Source of the DNA: Neopestalotiopsis rosae
Lineage: Eukaryota > Ascomycota > Sordariomycetes > Amphisphaeriales > Sporocadaceae
DNA: 64,000 nt
Assembly: GCA_023078685.1 (NCBI GenBank)
Contig: JALGAS010000004.1
Coordinates: 3,410,001-3,474,000 of the forward strand
Reading direction: 5' to 3'
This document shows, piece after piece, positions 55,704-64,000 of the stretch. Position 1 is the first letter of the stretch. Each line of letters begins with the position of its first letter. Both the position numbers and the translations under genes were made by a program. The notes beneath the pieces are model-generated. The model saw only the letters and a list, made by a program, of their open reading frames with translations, was not told the origin of the DNA and made no database searches.

Positions 55704-57787
55704 ATGGCGATAAAAGCGACAATACGAGAGAAGGCTGGGCTTTCTGGTCAAGAGGGCCATTCATCTGATGCATCGCATATCCCACAAGTCCTTGCCGAGT
55801 CCGAAGATGAGCCTCAAAGTCCATATCACTTGAGCTGGAGAACTCTCGTGGCTTTCTTCGCTCTGGCAATGGGCAATACTTGCGCAGCATTGGCGAACAC
55901 TGTGAGTAGATCATCTTCATCAGACTTAGTACCCGTGTTCCTGGCAATGTTAACCTCTGAATAGACAAACACGACGATCAAATTTCAAGTTCAAACACTT
56001 GCTAGGTCGCCTGCCGATGCCAGTCTAGCGAGCTGGATTGCGAATGGAAACTTTCTATGCTCACTTGCTCTGGGGCCCATTTTTGTGAATACCTCCTAGT
56101 TGTCATGTTTAAGTGTCGCTTACTAAGTTTTGTTTAGGGCTCGCTGAGCGATCGTGTAGGCAAGAAATGGTTTCTGGTTGTCGGTTGTTTGATCGGAGTG
56201 ATAGGATCCTGCATTTCCGGGTCAGCTCAAACTTTGAGCACCATTGTCGGCGGCAACGTTTTGACTGGTATCGCAAACGCCGGTTGTGTAAGTGATGTCT
56301 TGCATATCTACAATGAAAAGCTTGATGTATTCTAAGCTGACATGCGTGAAGATCGTTTCCATCAGCTGCATACAGGAAATCATGCCTAACAAGCTTCGAC
56401 CCTGGGCACTGGGTGTATCCCAAGCCCTGGCAAGTATCTTTGTGGTTCTCGGCACCTTCATGGCCGCTGCTGTGGTGCGAGACAACACTGGAGGTCATGG
56501 CGGATGGCGATGGGCATACTATTTCAACGGCATCATTTACGGATGCACTGCGCTCGCCGTGGCAGTGACCTACTTCCCTCCACCGCCACGCCTTGGGAAA
56601 GGCAAACATGTTCTCCGTGACCTTCTGACCAAAGTCGATTATATTGGCATTGCTATCATGACGGGCTCATTCGTGGCCTTGGTGATTGGGCTTACATGGG
56701 GTGGCAGCACGTATGCATGGGACGACGGCAAGATTATCGCAACCTTGGTCATCGGCTGTCTAGGTCTCGTCGCTTTTGGTTTGTACGAGACGTTCGTCGT
56801 CAAGGAAGGTATCCTGGATCATCGCCTATTCCAGACCAGGAATTTTCCCATTCTGCTGGTGGTCTGTACCATTGATGGTATGCTTCTCCTGGGAGTCAAC
56901 GTCCTGTTCTCGCAGGAAATATTCGATCTCTTCACACAAGATGCGGTCCAGATTGCGGTTATCCTGTCTCCGTTCTTAATAACATCCACATTTGGTTGCA
57001 TCCCTAGCGGATGGATTATGTGGTGGACCAAATCATACCGCCTCTTGCTTGCAATTGCACTTTTCTGGTGTAGTCTGTTCTCAGGTAAATCACGAGCATT
57101 CTTGTCATTCATTCAGTGTTGTTGTTGATAATAATATTTCAGGTCTGATGAGCTTGGCAACTTCGTCACGGCTTAGTTGGGTGTATGGGTTTTCGACAAT
57201 GCTAGGAATCGGGACAGCGGTGACCACGACTCTTCCCAGTAAGTCTCCACACCAAGAACTTCTCGGTAAGAATAAAAGATCTCACTTTACTGACTTCTTC
57301 CAGTCGTTGCGCTGGGCTTATCTGTCCCATCGTGTAAGTGCTCCAAGCGTGTTGCGTTTTTTTTTTCTTTACACTTGCAACGGTCTTCAAATGGCAAATT
57401 CCTTTCTTCGAAAGTGTGATGCTAAATATACCTTACTATACAGATCTGTTGGGCACGGCTGCAACGGTCAGCGTGTCGTGTAGGGCCCTAGGTGGCATTG
57501 TCGGGATCACCATATTGACGGCAGTATACAACAACAAGTACACGTCATACGTCGGGCCACTTGTTGCCAGCAGCCCCTTCGTCGAACCGCCCTATCTTGA
57601 CCAGAGCGCGGAGGCTTGGAGATATGTGTGGGTCGTCATTGCATGTATTGTGGCGGCTACAGGATTCGCGTCTTGCGGCTTGCAGAGCGTGCAACCGATG
57701 ATGAATGGACATATTGAGTCTGCATTGGAGAATCGCAAGGTCCGCGATGGAGAAATGGATACTGACCCAGCTTCAAGCGATCGTTGA
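55704..57787 (+). CDS. MFS efflux pump (TRI12-like, 14 TM)
   Basis: Seven exons: 55704-55901, 55965-56084, 56138-56287, 56352-57084, 57143-57238, 57304-57333 and 57444-57787; about 556 aa. Introns are 63, 53, 64, 58, 65, 65 and 110 bp. Exon 4 starts after a CTGAC branch and an AAG acceptor; using the next CAG (56375) would drop eight residues but keep frame. Motifs are WRTLVAFFALAMGNTCAALANT, ASWIANGNFLCSLALGPIFGSLSDRVGKKW (MFS loop 2-3), EIMPNKLRPWALGVSQALASIFVVLG, GWRWAYYFNGIIYG and LGTAATVSVSCRALGGIVG. The TRI12 group exports trichothecenes and related metabolites or siderophores. It closes the cluster on the right and may export its product. Confidence 0.9.
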
Positions 57788-58220
57788 GACTGTACTTTTC
57801 TACGTAGAAATATGGTTATAGGATAAGAATTGCCATGAAGCGTACACGGGACACGCAATGCCTTTCACTAGAAGAGTACCATGGACAGGTATTTAATCAA
57901 TATATATGGAGTTGACAATCCCAATTCCTCTGGATTGACAAAAGTTTTGGTCTCAAAATGCAGTAAAGCGTCACTGACTTGACTCTTTTTCAGTGAGGAC
58001 GGTTTCATTAATGCTGCAGGTCAGATGCTTGTGCCCCGCGTTCGCTGTATGAGCAGCTCAATTGAAATTCGGAGGAGCTCGAGACTGCCCCGCCCACTCG
58101 CCTGCCCCTCTAGATGCATAAACTTTTTGGCGGGTTACTGAGCTCACTCCCAAACGCCCAATTACGTGGTTCACCTTTGCGTGCAGTGACTTGAGAACGC
58201 CATTTCCTGCTACCTATATC
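57788..58220. other. Intergenic, right edge of the putative cluster
   Basis: 432 bp between the MFS pump and the prefoldin gene, with no ORF of interest. Marks the switch from accessory to housekeeping genes. Confidence 0.6.
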
Positions 58221-59082
58221 ATGGCTTCCCAAGGAAAGGAAGCTGCTTCCAGGTAAGCGTCCACGAGCTGCCTCCCGCCATGTTTATCTTGGGCTGAAAC
58301 TAATTGCCTGGTGCCATGCAGCAGCAAAGAAGCCACTGCCACCAACCCGCGAGGCATTCCCTATGCGCCCTTCGTCGACAAGGTCGAGGACTATGTCACC
58401 TCACGCGAGGAGGTCGAGGGGACTCTGCGCCAGTTCCAGGAGATGATCTCGAAATACCAGTTCATGGAACTGAACCTTCAAAGGAGGGTAGCAGGCTTGG
58501 AAGACAAGATGCCCGACATTCAGAAGACGCTCGAGACGGTGCGGTTTTTGAAGACAAGAACCGTACGTTGCAGGAACGCGATTGTCACGAGAGAACCAAA
58601 GACTGAATATTTGTCTAATACAGGAGGATTCCGACCCGATTGACACCACGTTCGAGCTCAACGATACCCTATATGCGAAGGCTTCGATACCGCCCACCGA
58701 TGAGGTCTACCTTTGGCTCGGCGTACGTTTACAAAGTCAGGCTATAGGAGGATAGAATGCTGATGGGATTACATAGGCAAATGTCATGTTGTCGTACCCG
58801 ATAGACGAGGCAGAGACTCTTCTGGAGCAGAAGCTGTCCGCCGCCAAGCAGAGTCTGTCTAATTGCGAGGAAGACTTGGACTTTTTGAGGGAACAAATCA
58901 CGGTGAGTTGGAATGGGTCACTTGGATTATCCGTGACTACCAAATGCAGCTGCTGACAAACGATCCGACAGACTATGGAGGTTGCCATCGCCAGAGTATA
59001 CAACTGGGACGTTGTGCAGAAGCGGAAAGACAAGGCCGGGGAAGAAAAGGGCAAGGACAGCGACAAGACCAAGGAAGGCTGA
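58221..59082 (+). CDS. PAC10: Prefoldin subunit 3 (VBP1/Pac10)
   Basis: Five exons (58221-58252, 58322-58562, 58624-58722, 58777-58902, 58972-59082) give 202 aa, the family length. Part of the hexameric cytosolic prefoldin that passes nascent actin and tubulin to the CCT chaperonin. Conserved sequences are GIPYAPFVDKVEDYV, LRQFQEMISKYQFMELNLQRR (first coiled-coil), MPDIQKTLETVRFLK, TTFELNDTLYAKASIPPTDEVYLWLGANVMLSYPIDEAETLL (the beta hairpin and start of coil 2), SLSNCEEDLDFLREQIT and VAIARVYNWDV. Exon 2 has a tandem CAGCAG acceptor (58319-58324), so the N terminus may vary by one Ser. Confidence 0.93.
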
Positions 59083-60331
59083 GTGCCGACGTGGACGATG
59101 AACCTCCACGCTTCCGGCGACCTGAGAGATCCAATGCTTGGAACACTTGCAATGCCCTTGGGTCCGTGTTGCTGATAGGAAGCATCATGGCGCACCGTAT
59201 CGGAAGTCGGCCACATCCCACACTGGGGCCTCCACGGCAGGAAATGAGGCTCTGCGGAATATCACGTATGGATCATCCTAGCTACTGGACGCGGGATAAA
59301 GAGGCGACTACCTTATGAGATACCTGACTACATTGTAGGAATCTTCCTAGATAATGGGCGGCAGCACCAAAGCAAGGACATGACGCCAGCTCGTATTTCA
59401 ATATATGACTCGAGTCAGGCAAAATGTCACAGGCCTGACAGGACACGTAGGAGAAGCTTCAAGCCCCAATGGAAGAATCGTGGAAGATCATGTTGGAAGT
59501 GAACTGTGGATGTAAAGAGTCGAGACAAACCAATGACCAGGTGACAAGCAACAAGACTCACCCCTGACCTCCTATTTTTTCCACCGAAGCAAATCTTACT
59601 TTCACCGCCGAGCTGGGAATTGTAATGTAGATGAAGCCGGGGTCGATAGTGGGGTGCTAAGGTACGCACGCAGGTCGATAGCGGAGAGACCCTTGAGTTT
59701 GCTGCACTGCGGGTTACATAACCGAAGTACATTGTAACTCTCTGCGGCGCTGGCGACCCTCATTTTTCTTTGATTTGATCCAGTTGTTGGCCTCCTATGA
59801 CGAATTTCCACTCCTTTACAGATTGATTGACAGTGGCTACCGCTACTACATTACCGGTGACCATTGTACCGCTTAACCGCTGGCCCGCCCGGCCTACACT
59901 GCACCACTGCACTACAGCGGGCAAAGCCTAGTACTCTAGGTACCATAGTACGTAGTTAGCGATTGACGTCTGGACCCAATAGAACCAGTACAACATCCTA
60001 GCCGACCCTAGTACGTAAAGGCCAGGCTAATTATTCCAGAATCCAGAGGGGAGAATTAACTGACCCAGCTTCGCCGCCCTACAGCCAAACTTGCTCTTCT
60101 TTGTTTGTTCTTAGAAAGGCCTGCCGTCAGTATTATTGCTATTACTCGCGGACACAATTCACCTATCGCTAGAAAGATAAAGACTTATTCGTTCACTGCG
60201 TTGGTCTGTCTGCTACACTACTTGCGACCGCCTGCCCCTCAACTCTTCGACCTTCCCTCGATAACAAACCCCACCTCAACACCAGGGACCGCACACCTTC
60301 ATTCCCTCTCAACAACATCACATTCACAAAA
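59083..60331. other. Intergenic, promoter and leader of SEC14
   Basis: 1.25 kb. Contains TAC/GTA-rich palindromic tracts (59930-60015, around CTCTAGGTACCATAGTACGTA) often seen between genes in this fungal group. A C/T-rich leader runs up to the SEC14 start. A 108-codon ORF (60105-60431) overlaps the SEC14 start in another frame and is chance. Confidence 0.55.
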
Positions 60332-61553
60332 ATGGCCGCCGCAGGAACTATGCAGCTCGACCCGAAGTACGATGACTACGACTTCCCTACCACTGCCCCC
60401 GAGGCACAGAGTGGTCACCCTGGCCACCTGAGCGAGGAGCAGCAGGCTCAGGTTGTCCAGCTCCGTCTGATGCTTGAGCAGGAGGGCTTCTCGCAACGTC
60501 TCGACACTCTGACTCTGGTATGATACCTACAATGGGACGCCTTACGGTTTAGCGATCACTTTGCTTACACGCAGGAAATCAGCTGCGATTCCTCAGAGCC
60601 CGCAAGTTCGATGTCAACCTGTCCAAGAAGATGTATGTCGTCGTCCAGCCGCCACCAGTCAAATAGGGGGATATTTGCTCACCAAAACTACAGGTTCGTC
60701 GACACTGAGAAGTGGCGCGCCGACACCAAGCTCGACGAGACCGTTCCCACCTGGGAGTACCCCGAGAAGGAGGAGCTCTTCAAGTTCTACCCGCAATACT
60801 ACCACAAGACGGACAAGGTACCCTAGCCAAACCTATAAGACGCAGCTCCTAGTGGGCCCGTCTTCACATGTCTTGAATATAGAAGCTGACTTGCTACAGG
60901 ATGGTCGCCCGGTTTACATTGAGCAGATGGGTGGCATCGACTTGACTGCCATGTACAAGATCACCACTGCTGAGCGTATGCTTACCAACCTGGCCGTCGA
61001 GTACGAGCGTCTCTCCGACCCTCGTCTGCCCGCCGCCTCGCGCAAGGCTGGTCAGCTCCTCGAGACTTGCTGCACCATCATGGACCTCAAGGGTGTCGGT
61101 ATCACCAAGGTTCCCCAGGTGTACTCTTACGTCAAGCAGGCCTCTGCCATGTCGCAAAACTACTACCCTGAACGTCTGGGCAGAATGTACCTGATCAACG
61201 CTCCCTGGGGCTTCAGCGGTGTATGGAATGCCGTCAAGGGCTGGCTCGACCCGGTCACCGTCCAGAAGATCCACATCCTGGGCTCTGGCTACCAGAAGGA
61301 GCTGCTCGCCCAGGTGCCGGCTGAGAACCTGCCCAAGGCTCTCGGCGGTACCTGCGAGTGCCCTGGCACTTGCGCCCTGAGCAACGCTGGTCCTTGGCAA
61401 GACCCCCAGTGGGCCAAGCCCGCCAAGTGGGAGAAGAAGGGCGAGACCGTTGTCAACGAGCCCCAGACGACAACTGCTCCCCCTACAGGTACCGAGCAGA
61501 TTCCTGTCTCGGGTGCCGCTGAGGACGCCCCTGCTGCTGCTCCTGCATCTTAA
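60332..61553 (+). CDS. SEC14: Sec14-type phosphatidylinositol/phosphatidylcholine transfer protein
   Basis: Four exons (60332-60517, 60583-60632, 60694-60817, 60900-61553) with introns of 65, 61 and 82 bp; 337 aa. Peripheral Golgi protein that senses and exchanges PI and PC to promote secretion. CRAL-TRIO N-terminal helices: SEEQQAQVVQLRLMLEQEGF, then LRFLRARKFDVNLSKKMF, restored over two introns. The lipid-binding domain shows DGRPVYIEQMGGIDLTAMYKITT, TIMDLKGVGITKVPQVYSYVKQAS, YYPERLGRMYLINAPWGFSGVWNAVKGWLDPVTVQKIHILG and LPKALGGTCECPG. The tail after WEKKGE is Pro/Ala/Thr-rich and disordered. The strong CT-rich leader and C-ending codons suggest high expression. Confidence 0.96.
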
Positions 61554-61998
61554 GAGAACAACGACTTGTTCACGGGAAAACTTTTGCAATGGAGATGCGT
61601 TTTGGTGTAGACTTTGGTGTTAGGGATGCGCTGAGCATGGGGCTGGAGTTTGGTGAGATATTATGAAAGAGAAACACAGACAAGCGTCTTGGGGAAGACG
61701 GGGTGATGCAGTGAATAGTATGCATCCATGGCACATATTTGTCAAGCGTAGACGAAATAAGTCGTAGACCAATACGTCATCATTAAAGAAGAAACATTTA
61801 TATCCAGGTTATCATTTTCATGTCAGGCAGGATTAGTGACGGAAGGTCATTATCATCTCAATGTCATGTTGCAATCAAATTGCCGCTACAAAATGCCAGT
61901 GTCTGGCTTGGTATCTCACTCCCAAAAAAACGATAACCATAGACGCCCAAACGCCGCTCGTGGGAATTGCAAATCCAATGAGTCGTAAGCAGGTTTTG
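61554..61998. other. Intergenic between convergent SEC14 and MIS14-like genes
   Basis: 445 bp of 3' flanks. No gene. Confidence 0.65.
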
Positions 61999-62807
61999 TC
62001 ATTTCTCCGTAACGACATAACTTCCAGCAGCTCGAGCCCTCTCCATGCGAGCGACCACGGCGGGCATCTCCCTCTTCAGCTTGGTCAGCCCCTGCACAGC
62101 TCTACCGTACGCGAGCTCGACATCTTCCTGCCTCTCCAGCTTGTCCAGATTGAGGCCGCCGCCGCCGACCGCCTTCTCGCGCTCGGCAGCATCCGCACCG
62201 TCGCCGTTGTCGCCGCCGGCCGTAGTAGCATTCTTTGTCTTGGCTGCTTCGAGCGCCTCCTCATCCTGCTTCAGGCCCGTCTTGAACGCCTCGGCGTGCG
62301 CTGCCGCCGTCGCCGCGGGCACGGATTTCTTGAGCGCGGCAATGTCGCGCAGCAAATCCTCCTCCTCGCGCGTCAGGTCTTCCACGCGGGCGCGCAGCCG
62401 CGGGTCAAAGGGCGTGTAGACAATCTCGGGCTCGGCGGGGCCCTTGGACGTGGGGTCGTAGTCGGGGGAGAGGATGGCGAGGTCGGGCGATATGTCGTCG
62501 ATGCCCATGCCGTTTATGGATAGGTTTGGCGCCGAGAGTGTGAATGTCTTTGTTATGTACTAGAGCAAGAGTGTCAGGTCTCTCATTTTGTGCCCTTTCC
62601 CTTGGCTTCTCATGCGTGTCTTACCTCTTCTACGAGCTCTTCGATCCGATTCCGCAGCTCATCTTCGCCCTGTGCGCCCTCGACGGGCGGGAAGGCCTCA
62701 TTGACGCGCTCGGCGGCGGCGCGCCGGACGTTGGCGAGCAGGTACGTCAGGTCCTCGGGACTCTGCAGCTCAATCTTGCGCTGGTGTGCTGATACCGCCG
62801 TATCCAT
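61999..62807 (-). CDS. NSL1: Kinetochore protein Mis14/Nsl1-like
   Basis: Two exons on the minus strand (62625-62807, 61999-62559) with a 65-bp intron; 247 aa from MDTAVSAHQRK (an in-frame ATG at 62825 would add six residues). Subunit of the MIS12/MIND complex that links CENP-C at centromeres to the Ndc80 complex. The N-terminal signature is HQRKIELQSPEDLTYLLANVRRAA, followed by VNEAFPP, a coiled stretch (NRIEELVEEVY), PEIVYTPFDPRLRARVEDLTREEEDLLRDIAALKK and a C-terminal coil LKREMPAVVARMERAR. The middle is Ala/Gly-rich low complexity. The assignment rests mainly on the N-terminal motif. Confidence 0.75.
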
Positions 62808-63781
62808 ATTCTCTTTCGGTACCAACGGTTGAAAAGGAGTGTAAATGCTTTCGTGGGACTGCAGCAGCCGTCGATTTCCAGGATCAACTGTTGCTGTCGC
62901 AATGTCTACTTACAGCGCCCAGTACGAGGGGCCTCTTATCGGCTTATCGAGTTTGTCCCTGCATAACCTTGTGCATCTTGGCACTGCAAACGAACGGCGC
63001 GCATAAGTGGGGTCTTGTGTCTACGTCAAATGCATAACATTCCATTCATTCGTTATTTCAAATGGCATAGAGCAACTGCGACTATAATCCCTCTAAAGCC
63101 AGGGACGGCACGCTCAAATGAAACCTTCCCGCCCCATGCCAATTGTCCTGTATGTCTTGCCCACGTCATTCCTCCAGGCAGGCCTGGACTCTGTTCTTTA
63201 TGCTTCAGTCATCTTGAAGGCATACAATATAATCACATCGAAAATGCGGCGCATTTCGATCAGATTTCCGCTATTTTAATTATCTTTCAATTTCCTGCAC
63301 GATCCTGGCTTGGAAGAGTCGATAATCCAAAATGCATGGCTAGCTGTTCGGTTATTTATCTAGCCACCCTCACTGGTTATATGCTTCGATTGGCCTCAGG
63401 TACTAGGTCTCGCCTCCAATGCCAGTTTCAAATAACAACAACAGAACAAAGTCGGAACGATAATCTTTGACGAAAATGTCACTGATATTTGTCACATAGG
63501 AGCCCATTTGCAAATCATAGCAAGAATTCAACGCCAGCTTGTTTATGGGCATCTGCCGAAGCCTAGCGCCACAGTAATTAATACAAGCTCAGTTACATGC
63601 CAGTGTGAATCGACAAGCAAATATGCGAATAGGTCGCAAAAGTTTTGAATATATATCTGTGAGACTGCTTAATATTGCCAAGCAAGATGGAACTTCATGA
63701 AATGACTTGCTATTCAAAGCTTTGAGCAGCTTCCCAGCTCAGTCGCATCGGAATAATTGATTCCTTCCAGAATCCGTGATC
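62808..63781. other. Intergenic between divergent genes
   Basis: 970 bp upstream of both the MIS14-like gene and the partial secreted-protein gene. A 151-codon ORF (63015-63470) shows two CxxC-like pairs (CPVCLAH, CSLCFSH) but no clear domain; it may be chance. Confidence 0.5.
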
Positions 63782-64000
63782 ATGCGCACCGTCGCTGCTG
63801 TTGTAGGGCTCGTTTGCCTCATCATCACCAACATGGCGGTTCTAGCGGTCCCAACGGGATCTGTATGCGACAATGCCGACATTCAATACTTTTGGCCTTT
63901 GTCAGCGGAGCCGGATGTACAGGGCCTCTGTTCAACGATATACCCAGTGCCAGCTATTACGAGAACTACGAATGTGACCTCGGCATTTACTGCAACTACT
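63782..64000 (+). CDS. Secreted protein, 5' part only
   Basis: A frame open from the ATG at 63782 to the end of the window (73 codons). It starts with a long signal peptide (RTVAAVVGLVCLIITNMAVLA), then PTGSVCDNADIQYFWPLSAEPDVQGLCSTIYPVP and a Thr-rich stretch that may become an O-glycosylated linker. Two Cys are visible so far. The 3' end is outside the window; no family recognised. Confidence 0.6.
   Translation, partial: MRTVAAVVGLVCLIITNMAVLAVPTGSVCDNADIQYFWPLSAEPDVQGLCSTIYPVPAITRTTNVTSAFTATT

Noticed and set aside
60105..60431. 108-codon ORF before SEC14
   Set aside because: Overlaps the leader and first exon of SEC14 in another frame; composition follows the CT-rich leader.
63015..63470. 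151-codon ORF with two CxxC pairs as a zinc-finger gene
   Set aside because: The spacing does not fit a known finger and the flanking sequence looks non-coding. Left as intergenic.
1..64000. Complete transposons, CRISPR arrays, rRNA genes
   Set aside because: No transposase or reverse transcriptase motifs, terminal repeats, spaced direct repeats or rRNA-like segments were found by eye.

Overview
The window is nuclear DNA of a filamentous ascomycete (Pezizomycotina), most likely a Sordariomycete and perhaps Hypocreales. The evidence is: many 48-112 bp introns with GTRNGT donors and CTRAC-like branch points; a Zn2Cys6 regulator; fungal-only families (SAT4-type rhodopsin-domain protein, DUF1996, small secreted cysteine-rich proteins); and clear Pol2, Cdc9, Cox20, Sec14, prefoldin-3 and Mis14 orthologues. 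The species cannot be named from sequence alone. Gene models were spliced by eye. CDS coordinates run from start to stop codon and introns are given in the evidence.

Left accessory region (1-25 kb): a nicotinamidase-type hydrolase with a signal peptide (967-1913), an orphan open frame (2303-2800), a glycine-rich protein with five exact-length 11-residue repeats (5316-5660), a secreted yellow/MRJP-like protein (6447-7945), a Rossmann-fold epimerase-like protein (8507-9391), a Zn2Cys6 factor (9849-11944) divergent from a 14-TM MFS exporter (12394-14117), a secreted GH43 hydrolase (14216-15280), two small secreted cysteine-rich proteins (17128-17361 and 24288-24572), an eight-exon rhodopsin-domain membrane protein (18689-20284), an acidic hypothetical protein (20408-21154) and an amino-acid permease (21935-23736).

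Core block (25-41 kb): DNA ligase I, an aldose 1-epimerase, a basic nuclear-type hypothetical protein, COX20 and, divergent from it, the catalytic subunit of DNA polymerase epsilon. The polymerase keeps the same residue numbers as the yeast enzyme at its exonuclease, polymerase and Fe-S sites.

Duplicated region (41-46 kb): two tandem BTB/POZ genes on the minus strand. The first is intact; the second is a pseudogene with at least two stops and two frameshifts. Both keep a CACGTG element and a GATTAGG element upstream.

Right accessory region (46-58 kb): six neighbouring genes that look like the tailoring, transport and accessory part of a secondary-metabolite cluster: O-methyltransferase, DUF1996 secreted protein, scytalone-dehydratase-like protein, FAD monooxygenase, short-chain dehydrogenase and MFS pump. 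No polyketide synthase, NRPS, terpene cyclase or cluster regulator lies in the window, so the substrate is unknown. This is the most interesting system here.

Right core block (58-63 kb): prefoldin subunit 3, Sec14 lipid-transfer protein and the kinetochore protein Mis14/Nsl1. A further secreted-protein gene starts at 63782 and runs off the end. No complete transposon, CRISPR array, rRNA or convincing intact tRNA gene was seen.
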